DNA from: Lethocerus indicus
Taxonomy: Eukaryota > Arthropoda > Insecta > Hemiptera > Belostomatidae
Direction of reading: 5' to 3'
DNA length: 64,000 nt
Assembly: GCA_019843655.1 (NCBI GenBank)
Contig: JACDQD010000006.1
Span: 8,238,034-8,302,033 of the forward strand
Under the pieces are notes generated by a model. The model was not told the DNA's origin. It worked only from the letters and a program-made list of their open reading frames with translations, and ran no database searches. Shown here piece after piece: positions 13,742-25,516 of this stretch. Within the stretch, counting starts at the first letter, position 1. Each line of letters opens with the position of its first letter. Made by a program: the position numbers and the translations under genes.

Positions 13742-13831
<90 letters not shown>
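13742..13831. repeat. (AG)45 microsatellite
   Basis: This uninterrupted 90-bp AG array is the longest in the window. It is followed by an imperfect GTGAGTGAGAGAGAG tail to about 13850. It is very likely polymorphic in length. The Arg/Glu and Ser/Leu frames across it on the two strands are artefacts. Confidence 0.97.
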
Positions 13832-13834
<3 letters not shown>

Positions 13835-14922
13835 GTGAGAGAGAGAGAGGAGGGAGGAGAGTTATGACATTCATTTGGTAGAGGTTGTCGGTCGCCGGGA
13901 CGCGTGCGATCGGGACCGGGAGAGATTCTCGGCTGCGTTGGGAGGAATCAATTCGGATTATTAAAGCCGGGGTATATAAGTCGGACTGTTTAAAATTCAT
14001 ATGGGATGTCGATAGGTGGTTTAACAAGGCCCCGTGTGCCGGCGCCTCTGCCCCATCTGATTAGCATAAATTTGTAAATAAACTCGATCATTACATAAGT
14101 CACACCTACGCGGGGCGACCCCATGTGAAATCCTCCCCGGCGTTCCATTAAAAGGGAGGGAGAGGCCTCATTAATTGGCGACGCCACGGACCACCGTGCC
14201 TCGCTCGTCCCTGCTACGTGACATTACAATAATTCATCCGTGTTTTCACCACCCAACGTAGACAATATATTTTTAATGGGCTGAAGGGACGGCTGGTAAA
14301 TAAAATCGGCTAAGAGTTTTCGGGAAATATGACCACCGATAATTTCAAGGTTTCGCACTGCAGTTGTTTTGCCACGGGAGGGCAGAGGCATTCTTCGTGA
14401 TTAATGCGGAACCCTTTGTCACTTATGTCCTGTTATCGACCGCTCAGTGACCTCGGAGAACGCATTAAGCTTTGTTGCAGCTTGCGTCAAAAGGATGACA
14501 AGATTGTCTCTTGAATTTCCCTTTGGAATTAAACACTTAATAGTATTACTGGAGAATTATTTTATGGGACCGTAGAACTTTTAATAATCGAGGTGACTTC
14601 TCGTATTTCAATGAAATGTCGACCATATGACACCATTAATTGGATTCCGGCGAGAATCACAACAGCTGTTGTACAGGCGTTAGTTTAAAAATCATACAGT
14701 CGGTTTTAAAATATCCGTACGGAAGATTTTTCCGGTGACCGGTCGCCTAATCTATATGAATGGTCTAGTGGATAAGAGGGCGATTCCTGTAGAGTACTAA
14801 ATGAAACACACTCGTTAAGCAGTCATGTTCCATTTATAGGGGACAACCCGGAGTTAATTTGAGCGGCTGTCCGGTCGGGTTGCATAATAGAGGGCGGCTG
14901 TGACTCTCCCGGTCTAATGGTC

Positions 14923-14940
14923 GGTTCCGATAGCGGAACC
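14923..14940. repeat. Perfect short hairpin GGTTCCG-ATAG-CGGAACC
   Basis: This is a 7-bp perfect inverted repeat with a 4-base loop, in a GC-richer patch at 14.86-14.98 kb. It could form a stable RNA stem in the intron transcript. No family match is known to me, and it may be chance. Confidence 0.35.
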
Positions 14941-15839
14941 TCCGCTTGTGAACCCTCCGCCGATAGGGCCTAGCATTAAGGGGTCCCTTTCACTCGCCAC
15001 GATATCCAAACTGGACGTGTGACAAATGATTTCGTCGTATCGTCCGGGAGAACAGGTATATCGAACAATTAGTGTTATGCGCGGCGTGGGTGTCATTATA
15101 ACTCACCAGATGTCGCCCTCCGAAGAGAGAAAGGGTAAGAATGAGAGAGAGAGAGAGAGAGTTAAAACCCATGGAAGTAAAGCGAGCGCATGTGCCTATG
15201 TGTGTGTATGTGCTTTAAACCAATTTGAGAGTGTGATTTAAGGGCATGAATTTTTAACCGGGCTCTCATTATACTTTAGCCCACGTATAAGCTATTATTT
15301 TAGTCCTTTGATAACGCATTCGTGTGTCCTGGTATAATTTCGGAATAAGAAACAACAATTGTGTTCAACGACGCCGCCACGGAACAATACGTTGCTCTGG
15401 GTATTGAATCAGGCGTTAAAAAATTTCAGCGCGGTCGACTGGTCTTTCTACTGGCTGGATCACAATGTAAAAAAATTGTGGTCATGAAAAAATCAGTTGC
15501 ACGTGGAACTATTAAACTACAGACCGTCTATAAATCAGACGAAGGTTGTGTGCCACGTTTGGCATCCGAAAGTTATTACGCTATATGTAGTATATCACTG
15601 GTTCTCATTTGGGTACGGCTCGAATATATTTCCTACTAATTAATATTAAAGAAAATAATGTTAATGTCAGTACAAAATTGAAACTCGAATGGATGAGGTG
15701 GTCTTTGGGTTTGGGTGGAGTAGGAGACCGTAAATAGAAAATATCGTGTTACGGTGTTTTTAATTCAAATGTAAATGCGTAATTAAGATACGGTGCAAAT
15801 AGAACTGCCCCCTATCGGCCTGTTGATGCAGACGCGATC

Positions 15840-16294
15840 TATATAAGGCGAGACGAGTGCTATTACCGAATTGCTTTCATTTGAATTTCACAGTCGGCTT
15901 CCAGAAACTGGGGCTAATCGTCGATGAGCGCATTTGACGTCATTTGGACATGTGCCGCTAATGTGCGAATAGAATCTATAAATAGCTCAAAGCATGAATT
16001 ATGCAAATGAGAAAAAGAAGCCGCCTATAAAAATGTTTTATAGCCGAGGGCCTACTCGGCGAATGTCTCAGCGCGAGGCAATGAGTCCTCTGAAATGTTA
16101 TTCATATCGGTAGATAAAACCTTCCCCTGTTCGTTGGAGCCGCCACGAGCTCACCTATAACATAAATTTCGACTAAATACCTATAAAAAATTCTAAACTA
16201 TTTTTAAATTTATATGGAATAGCAGGCCCACTGGACCAGAGTGGTTGCATCACAGAGAATTCCGCTCTTAAATTTCGGCTATAAATAACAGGTG
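15840..16294. promoter_or_regulatory. Candidate muscle-type enhancer: MEF2, CRE, E-box and octamer cluster
   Basis: Within about 450 bp of intron 1 there are three matches to the MEF2 consensus CTA(A/T)4TA(A/G): CTATAAATAG at 15976-15985, CTATTTTTAA at 16198-16207 and CTATAAATAA at 16279-16288. The same block contains a full palindromic CRE, TGACGTCA, at 15935-15942, flanked by E-boxes CATTTG at 15931 and 15941 and CATGTG at 15949. It also has the POU octamer ATGCAAAT at 16001-16008, a CAGGTG E-box at 16289-16294, and TATATAAG at 15840-15847. MEF2 with E-boxes is a classic muscle combination, and myoglianin is known in Drosophila to be expressed in muscle and glia. Enhancer function is inference. 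Individual motifs are short and AT-rich sequence produces some MEF2 matches by chance. Confidence 0.35.
16025..16060. repeat. Two abutting perfect hairpins, the first made of opposed TATAAAA boxes
   Basis: CTATAAAA-ATG-TTTTATAG (16025-16043) is an 8-bp perfect inverted repeat that places a TATAAAA box on each strand. Sharing its last base, GCCGAG-GGCCTA-CTCGGC (16043-16060) is a 6-bp inverted repeat. Both lie inside the MEF2/CRE motif cluster. This could be a bidirectional core-promoter arrangement, an extra MEF2-like site or a chance palindrome. Confidence 0.4.
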
Positions 16295-17836
16295 TTGAGA
16301 TGTAAAACAGTCATAAATCAATCAAAAGACTGTTACTTAAGACTTATTACATAAATGTGCCCAGAACACCGGTTAACTACTTTAAATGCCCCTCTCGATT
16401 CTATTAATATTTTTACTTTACGAATAAATTTTAAACGTCCGGAATACTGCGTTTTACACCAGAAATACCTGTCGGAAATTCCTTCGTAACGGGTGGGAGG
16501 AACCCCCCTCCCTCGTGTCTATTTACAAAGCGGGTTCATTACAGAAATTGTATATCGTTAGCGAAATCCTCCGCATTTCCATTCGAGAAAATTAAATTCA
16601 TTCCAAAGAACCCGCCGTCGGAGGATATGTAGTAATAATTTTAGATCCAATTGACAAGGTTAAACCATATGTTATCTCCGGTAATAATAGAATAAATCAA
16701 GGGGCTGGGACCGGAATTTAAATGTTTCCAGTGTTATAGAGATGTTCTCGGGACGAAGCCGCGATATATTAAATAAATCCCGATATTAGAGAGCTCGTAA
16801 CTTATACGGGACACCGGAGCAAGAAGAAACAGGTCCTCCGTATTAAAATCCCTCCTTAGAGTGTACTTAAAGATAGACCGCGAGCGGTTGTAAGTTATAT
16901 ATAGAACCGAGTTGAATACAAAATTTATTAGGGAAACATGCTGGGTAGTTGGCCGTGGCTCCTACGCGGCCCACCCTAGGCCACCCTACAACCAGGCCCG
17001 TGTTCACTGATCAGTATGCAACGCCTTAATCTGCCCGCAATCAGTTTTACATTTACAACTTCATATTGCCGCTAATTTCAATATTCGGCCGGCTTTAATT
17101 TCGTTTCCTAATTAATACCGCACAACTCGAATATTTTATGGGCGGCGCACACCGCCGGCCATTGTTTTTCCCTCCCTGGGAAAATATAACAAGGGCGTTC
17201 AATTAACGCGTTGACTCGATTATTCAAATTTAAAATTAAATTAAGAAATTAGAAAATGATTATAACCGGAATTGATTAGTATGCATTAATTCCACATTGG
17301 TTTTCAAAGAAATTATCGATCGTTATTTTTAAAAGATATTACCGGGTTTACCGTTTTAATTCATTTTCAAAGCCCTTTTGGGATTGACTTCAATAGCAGC
17401 GTTGTCAGAATTCCAATAATTCTCTTAATGGTGTCCGGAGCCCTTTGTATTACTCTTCGAACGCTAATGCTCCAACCCGAGCCAAGGCTTAGCGCTCCGT
17501 TTATCAGATGTGTCAAGTAACATTCTTCTTATCGAAACGTTCGATCTGTAATGTTGACGGCTTCATCGCCGAGACCAGGAGGACATTTAAATATTAAAAG
17601 ATTATTCCTTTTAATGAATCGTTTTCTACTTTATACCAGTCATAATTTATACTACTATAACAGATTCCGAAACGTTTCATTTCGATCAGTGTATATTCGT
17701 TTCATTTTGTGTATAAAATGTGTTCCGTTTCGACAATGAATGATTTATGTGTGCGACCGCCTCTTACGTACTGTCAGGTGTAGATGTATTAAGACCATAA
17801 ATAACAAGTTAAACATTTCGAGAAACATGCATTATT

Positions 17837-17857
17837 ATGTATTACTCGGTGTAATAC
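17837..17857. repeat. Perfect short hairpin TGTATTAC-TCGGT-GTAATACA
   Basis: This is an 8-bp perfect inverted repeat with a 5-base loop in AT-rich intron 1. The word ACTCGGTGT recurs 20 bp downstream at about 17863, suggesting a small local duplication. No function is assigned. Confidence 0.35.
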
Positions 17858-20800
17858 ATAAGTACTCGGTGTTTATCAATAGTTCTAGATAAATATAGGA
17901 ATAATAAATATTATTAAATATTAGGGAAATAATTTGGAAATGGGAAACGAGAGCCAAGATAATAAATAACTGATTCGTATTAGCAATCTAAATCTGAACA
18001 TAATTTGAATCAACGGGGGGGCGGACTTGAAAAAGAGACATATAAATAGCACCTCCGCCTTAGATTAATATTTGACGACATATTAAATTGATTTCCCCTA
18101 AATGGAGGGATATTTTGTAATTAGGATTGGAAGAGGGTTAAATTATTTGGTATTTCGGTTCCCTTCGTTACTCACAGCTCGTCCTACGCGCTTCCTAGAA
18201 TTTCAGTAATTAAATGGCACATAACAGAATTGATTCCATGAATGAGCTCTAACTTCGGCGCGGTCAATTGACATTTTTACTTAGGGCAGAACCCGTGTCG
18301 GTAATGCCTTTATTTAAATGGGATTTATACTGCTTTCAAAATCAATTTGAATTTACTATTCATAAATTATTTTCCCCGTGTTAATAGGGTTTTAGTGGCT
18401 TTGAAACTCGCTTGTGTAATTTTATGCGTCATATTACTTAATTACATAAATATACTCAACAAAAATGCATACACACATGTACATTGCTGCACTTAAAGTT
18501 AAGTCAATGTTATCTTAATTCATGATATTAATTTCAAGCGCTGAGTAATTCAAAATTTATCGTAATAAATTAATTACTGTAAAATAGTAATTTAAATATT
18601 AAGTGTTGGGTTTGATTATCTATTTTGCAAAACTAAATATAATTTAAAGGAGGGCTGGAAAAACTTGAGTTTCATTAAAAAAATATTTAATACGGGGTGA
18701 GTCAACTTTTATTTATTTATCAATCATTTATATCAATCATATACCAAAGTATTAGGCAGTATGTGTTAATTCATGTAGCAATATATATCAATTGACCTCG
18801 ATTTTCCTAAATACAATTCGCTCATTCCTAATTTTCCAGCGCTCAACGGTTTTCTCAAAATTGGGTGAAAAGAGAACTCTTCTGGACAATTACTCGGGTT
18901 CGTTTGGGTAATCCTGGTCACGGATTGTTTTCGCTCCTCATTTAAATTATAAACACGCGCCGACAACGAGTGAAAAAAAGAACATAAAAAATGACTGGCA
19001 ATTTTTTGTCCTGATGGCCCCATCAGGAAGATCGTAATCAATAAAGGGATTCCACCGCCACACGGTTTGGAAGTAAAAAAAATAAGAACGGCGGGGGGGG
19101 GGAATAAAAACAAGAAAAAAAGCGCGATCCGAGCTAATAGGATTTTTACCAAAAGGACAGGGCGAGCATGTAGAGACCCGAAATTAAATGAAAATTAAAC
19201 ATAAATTTTATTGTATATTAAAATTATGTACATAAATGAGAAACCCGGCAGGGGAGGACATTATTAATCGCCACCTGTACGGTGGTTTGATAATTACAGA
19301 GGGGGGGGAGCTCCCCACGTATGGGGTACCTCGTGCATTGTAACGCGTCATAATAGGCCGTGATTAATAGAGCCGCTTCAATAAAGTATTGCCGCTCCAC
19401 TAATTTCGAAACTTAAATTAGGTAATACAAATAGCGTATTAATGCTTTTTAAAGATTATATTATTCATACGCCCGCTCTGAAGAAGAACAGCCCGCTCGG
19501 TGATTATTTTCTCACTTGAGCGAGGCCCTGGAGGACTAATTAAAACCATTTTCGAAGAAACTCTTTTTAATTCTGTTTTTGTATATTTTTTAAATATGTA
19601 AATGCCGGAACTATTTACAGTAATTTAATTTTCAACGGGTTTGGACAAATGGACGCGTATTTAATTTTTATATATTATTTTTAATATATTATTATTTGTG
19701 TTATTATATAAATGAAATTATTCGACATACAACGCGCTTAAATTCTTCATAGGTGCAAATTTCAACTGTTGAGGGTCTTCCCATCGAAATCGATTTTACC
19801 TTCAAATAAAATGTAACTAAAAAGTCCAGTTAATTCTAATAAAGTACGCAGGACAATGTTTGTGAGTTTCTATCGTTACTGTGGTGTTAGACGCCATGGA
19901 GATACATTTTGAACGTAATCTGCTGGTAGCGAACTAAATTAGCTATATTAGTAGCGGTAAAATTAATAATGACGGAAACCAAAGTAAATAAATCACACCT
20001 TCCAGTTATAGAACGAAAGTATTTCGTTAAAAGAATAATCATTTTTAACATACCGAAGTCGTTATAACGCTTTACCGAATAATTATTTCATTAGAGTTAA
20101 ATATTTATAAACTATATCAATTTACCGTTCTCAGAAGTAATTTAAATTTAAAAATTATAAATGAAACCATGTAGTACACAAGATTACTAAACTTTTCGAA
20201 TTTCAACCCCAAGTATTTGCATTTTTTACTCTATTAACATAGACCGCACGTGCATATCCCGTTCCCTGTCTTCCAAAAGACGAAAATTGAGCGGACCTTG
20301 AAACCCGATTCGTTATTCTTTTCTGAACTATTGTATTTCTCTTTCGGACTTGCAATGGACGGAGGAAAACGGATCGTGGAACCGACAAATGGAAGATCGA
20401 GGCCCGTGTAACCGAGTTGAAGAGATGGAAAACATTCGATTATTCATTCAGGGTCGGGCCATTATACGCGGCCTTGCGATGAAACTCTGCCGCATACATT
20501 ATTGGACCGGGGGTGGGATGGGGGCGGGGGCTGCGTTTCGCGGGAATAGGAAGCGTTCATGTTAGCATTTGATTGAGGTCAATAGATTGTAGTGCAGCTA
20601 TGATATACGCTGAAAGGAGGCCTAGTTGGGGGCAGTGTACTTATCTAAGCTCTTATATTTCCACGGCGGAGCTTGTTCCCCTGGTTAGTTATCAGGGCAC
20701 GGTCTCTCTTTATGACTCCTATTGTACACCTATATAAACTCCTCTGTGCTCTCCCTTCTTTGTCTCTTCTAGTCAGTTTAGTAGCCTCGACCGTAGGCTC

Positions 20801-23439
20801 TTATCCAACTATCTTTGCCCCTATTATTAATATTTGTTGTAATTCGCATTCGCATGCGGTTCATTAAAAATAACAGATGCCTAGCCCTTACCTAGTGCCA
20901 AAGTTCGCATACTCAGTCTCAGAAAGTTCTCAATGAAAATTCATAATGGACGCAAGGAAGGAAATACTCCACAAATTTACTTAATATTATCTCCCGATCC
21001 CAGATCAGGCAGTATATACTGGACTCGTATCGCAACAAATATTTTCATCTATAATAATATTTTTTTCGGTTTATAAAAATCAAGCTTTCAAAAAATAATC
21101 CGCTACTTCAGGTAACTATTTACACACTAGTTACACCTTAAATGTACAATTTGGTTCATTTTATAGCAATTCAGCAAGTAAAATAAGGTGTCGAGATATA
21201 GTAACTTGGAATGCACTAATCCACAGTTGTCCAGATTTAAGTACCATATTTAATTACTTATTAATCCCGACCACGGGTTAACTTGAATGATAGATTACGT
21301 GTAAAACCCTCGTATATTATAATAAGAAACTGATGAAACTTTCACATTAATATTATGCGGGCGATTGCTCGGGTGTTATTACAGAGGCGGCAATTTTAAA
21401 ATAATTTAAATTTAACCTATAAAGCTATTCACTTTATTGAGACACTCACATAAATCAAATATTTCGAGTGACTCCCGTTTTAGAAAATTCTATAACCTTG
21501 GTTCTTGGACATATTAAAACTTGTCTCCGCTCTTTTTTCTTTTACTCGTTCCGACGAATCGTAATGAAACCATTATTCATTTTTCTAATCAGTTTCATTC
21601 CACTTTTTTACCGGTAATTTGAAATTCAGATTCAATCGGAGTTATTCACTTTGTTGTTAAAAAAAGAAACCACGAGTTTATTTTATGTAAATGGGAAATT
21701 AATTTGTCAATGGAAAAGTAGTGAAATAGAAAAAAAATTAAATATGCGTTTTGAGTTTAAAAATTTCCCCAATTTAATTTGAAATATTTCCTCCCTCCCC
21801 ATCTTTTAGGAAGGAGGCTCTGTAGATTACACGGTCGACTTGAGCCGCTTTTGACAAACGTTTAACTCTTCATTTAATTACTATCATTCCACAAAAGAAA
21901 TAAGCCCATTGCATTTTGGCAAATGAGGTTCTATTTTTTAGAATAGATGGTATATTTTCATTAAGTCTGACGGTTGTAAAATTTAAAACATTACATATTT
22001 TGATTTTACTTTCGTTTGAATACTTATTATATATTATATTAACTTTTACGATCTAATAAAACATATTCATATTTACGCATAAGACGAATGAACAAAATGA
22101 AATGAGTTTCGAATCTAGCTTCTTTATTATATTATTTTTAAACTTGATTTGAAAGACTGAAGGCGTTCATAAATATCTATTTAAGTGTTAATGGGTAGGA
22201 TCGTTCATTACAATTCAGATTGGTCACGAAAATATGCACGATTGTAATAAAACATTGATTCGGGCGTTAGAAATCAAATAGTCAGAGCCCGGGTCTGGTT
22301 TTCAGCCCGACGTTCACCCATTCGTTGACCGGCGTTGCGACAAATTCCGGACAAAATCTTTTATCGTTTGGCTCCCTTACAAGTGTGCGAGCGAGACGTA
22401 GGGCGGAGAGACGGGAGAACGAGAGAGAAAGAGGAGAATGCGGGAGAAAAGAGTGTTTTACGCACATCGCCGCTGATAAAGTGTCCCGGAGGCACCGGCT
22501 GATATTCGCCCCCATCACAACTAGGCCCACCACTTTTCGGTCCTACAGATCAGAGTTTAAGTTTGTTTTCATCGATTCCAAAAAAACTCCTTCTACAAAT
22601 CTCTTGAGCCTCGCGAAGAGAAACCGCGGATGGTTACCCTCGTTGCAAACATCATTGCTGAGCGACCTAACCCCCTCCCATCAAGGAATCGCAACAATCG
22701 GTCGGTCGTTCCGAGCCTTAATTACAAAGTCTCCGCTTAATTGACGATGGGAATTGGACACGCGACAAAATTTCGGGGACAACAGGGAAATAAAAGTATC
22801 GATTGATATTTTCTAGCCCATTCCGACTCCTCCACCGACCCCCAACAATAACTCGTCCTTGTTTTAATAACTCCCAACAATATTTTCCTATTGTCTGCTT
22901 TCACGTGAACCGGTTCAAGTTCAGTTCTAAATGAATCAGTACGGTAAAAAATCGTATGGTCTCTTTTGGTATTAATGTATTCCGCTTTTTCGAGGCCTCA
23001 TGCATTGTAATCGTCAATCATCTAAAGTACACGTCTGTGTTGTATATAAATGATTTACCTTTGTATTAAAACAAATCTTTGTTAAAACGAGTCTTCATCT
23101 GCACTAGAAGCCGAACGATAGTGAAGTAACGTTACGCTCCTAATATGTAGATAACGAGAAAGGAAAATCTGATAGGCGGTTGTGTGAATACTGAATGTAG
23201 GTATAAATCTACAGGTTTCTTTTACACGATATTAGTCAGACGATAGAATGGCCAGCCTCCTTGTCAATTTGGAATCGACATTTCATCCCGAATTAAGATT
23301 TATAATGTAAACATATTAAGATATATTTTTAACCAATTTTTAATGCATTGGGGGCCGTTTTTTTACTTCATAAAAAATTATAATTATTTATCTTTGTCTG
23401 GTCAACGTATTCGCCGTATTACCATTTAATTTACCCCCC

Positions 23440-23760
23440 GGGATTTGGTCAAGTCTCCAAAACCCCCGAGCGGTCGGTCCTGGATATATATTACGGTGGC
23501 CGATACAATAGCGGAAGCGAAGCCCCCGGTCCGTCTTCTGTTTGTCTTAACAGCGGTCTTCCCCCCCCCCGCACCGCTGCGGGCACGTAGCCGGCGACCC
23601 GATTCCGGCCCATATCCTGCGGATTATGCTAATCTCACAGCCCCCAATAAAACTGTCGTCCTTTCGACACCGAACTGTGCAGGGCGTTCGTTCCCAGGGA
23701 GTTGCGGGCCCCGGCGGTGGGCGGCCCCCTAACAGGGCCCGGGACCGGCAAGGATAAAAT
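23440..23760. other. GC-rich island in intron 1, no gene recognised
   Basis: This sharply bounded GC-rich block sits in AT-rich surroundings and contains open frames on both strands, including a 95-codon + frame with no ATG start. The + frame translation is proline- and arginine-rich and resembles no family I know. No convincing splice sites flank it. It could be a conserved regulatory element or an unrecognised exon of an RNA gene. Confidence 0.3.
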
Positions 23761-25123
23761 ATTTCGAAACATCCGGTCGATTGGGTACTGCGCTTGGTTT
23801 TCGGTTTTGCGATGAAAATAGGCGTCGTTTGGGCCCATACTGAAAAAGTGCCCGAAGAACAGTTGTTTGTTCCAACGCAGGACCGGTTTCTTTTATATCC
23901 TGGTACAGAGACAAACGGAAATATTACTTTGAACAAAAATGATGGGGTATTAATACAGGGGAATTCATAATTTACCTACACACCTACACCGGTATATGCT
24001 ATTGTCTAGGTACCTCATCTATTCGCGGTTAAAGAATTTGCGTACGCAAACGCCCGGATAATGAACAATATCATTTATAAATAGTCCAAACGTTGACTAT
24101 ATTATTAGTTGTCAACGAAAATTCGAGTGAAGAAATACGTCCACGGAGAGGATTAGTTTGAATTATTAATTTAAAACATGTTATTTACAATGGAATTTCC
24201 TTGTAAAACGCCCGTTTGAAATGCGTTCACTAATTGAAAATAACAAGTAAGATATAAGATAGGACCAATATTTGGTTTTAATTTCACCCAATTAAGTATA
24301 ATTTTTCTATAATATTTGTTCGCCCCTAATTGCATTTAATGAGTTAATTGAATAGATAAATTCGTCGATAATAAAATACAGGGAACTTCTGATTGGGGGG
24401 CATTAAAAAAAGTGGGAAGATAAAAGCGGATGATGAGCTTTTTCTTATAATAAATCTTTTGACGACAAGCGGCAACGATGATATTAGCGATAGGGGGAAC
24501 CGACTCACAGATTTCTCCTGTTTCTCTCTTATATTTTCGATGAACCGAGTTCCAGAACAAGTTTATGAAGTGATAAAATCGTGCCGGCATATGTGCCGGA
24601 TGTTACTTTTTGTTTTACAATGGGAGAGGATATTCGAAGAAATACGGTGGAACAATTACAACACTCATCAATATGTTTAAATTTAATTCGGAACGATAAT
24701 AATTATTGTTAATAGTTATTAAATTAATTTCTGAAAGTTAAACCCATCTGATTGGGTATCATTTCACCTTGTAATCACCTTTGATGAAAATTTTTTAACA
24801 AATTTGAACGACTATGAGTGGCGTAAACGTGCTAACCGATTGAATTACAATCACTCTTGCTATCTTCTCTGTGCTCTATGTTAGATCGTATTTTCTTTCT
24901 CTCTATCGTCAGTAGTATTCCTTCAGTAAATTAATTATGCATACCGTTGATAGAGCGTCTTCTATCGAACAGTGTGTAGGTGCCCCATTAATTCGCGGAA
25001 TAAAACTGATAATGGCCGATAATTGCAAGACCTTGCCCCGCGCCCTCACCCTAACGAGTTCTTGATATTGCTACAGCCGCAACTAGAAACGCAATTTATA
25101 TCGATAATTTTATTCGATTGCAG

Positions 25124-25516
25124 GTAGTTCGTTGTGCCCCAACTGCCTGTTGAACCAGCAGCTCTACCAACAGCAGCAGGCGCAAAAACAGAAGCAGCAG
25201 CAGCAGCAGCAACACCATGAGGAGGAGGATCAGCGGCAGAAGGAGAAGGAGGAGGAGGACGCTCTGCGGCTGGAGGCTATCAAGCTGCAGATACTGTCCA
25301 AGCTGGGTCTGGCGGCCAAGCCGAACGTGACGGCGGCTGTACCCAGAGAGGTGGTCATCAAGACCCTGAAGAGGGCCCTCGACCCCCAGACACCGCCCCA
25401 CCCCTACCAGCCCATCACGGCCTCCTCCAGTTCTTCCACCACCCAACAGCCCAACCAGGATCAGTCCGACGAGTTCTACGCAACCACCTCCGAGATCATC
25501 GCCTTCGCTGAACCAG
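25124..25516 (+). CDS. myo: Myoglianin (GDF8/11-type TGF-beta ligand), coding exon 2: N-terminal prodomain
   Basis: This exon encodes residues 82 (split Gly) to 212, plus the first base of 213. In order it has CPNC at 86-89, a Q/H/E/K-rich insert at about 93-127, the amphipathic helix LRLEAIKLQILSKLGL at 129-144, a PNVT sequon (Asn149), REVVIKTLKRAL, a Pro/Ser/Thr-rich linker, and SDEFYATTSEIIAF at 196-209. These match, in order, the GDF11 and myostatin prodomain landmarks CPVC/CNAC, RLESIKSQILSKLRL, APNIS and YHATTETVI. The helix is the inhibitory segment that wraps the mature dimer in latent GDF8. The exon is flanked by TTGCAG and CAG|GTACCA, both phase 1, and codons have high GC at third positions. 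The frame runs open past the donor to a stop at 25629, which looks intronic. The gene is partial: the rest of the prodomain, the furin site and the cysteine-knot ligand are absent from the window. Activin or BMP branches fit less well. Confidence 0.93.

Larger units (their letters stand above)
4128..25123 (+). other. Intron 1 of myoglianin (about 21 kb)
   Basis: The intron is bounded by GTAAGC at 4128 and TTGCAG ending at 25123, both phase 1. From 4.2 to about 6.0 kb it remains CpG-richer, perhaps as part of the promoter domain. The remainder is AT-rich with isolated GC-rich patches (for example 23440-23760). It holds short and long GA arrays (4611, 13742), a signal-peptide-like open frame at 13328, a cluster of MEF2/CRE/E-box/octamer motifs at 15.84-16.30 kb, and several short perfect hairpins. 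I found no nested gene, tRNA or intact transposon. The longest frame, on the - strand at 5091-5558, resembles nothing I know. Large first introns in developmental signalling genes often carry enhancers, and that is the likely role here by inference. Confidence 0.7.

Noticed and set aside
13551..14027. 158-codon - strand frame over the AG array
   Set aside because: Mostly a Ser-Leu repeat from the microsatellite; the flanking translation is not recognisable.
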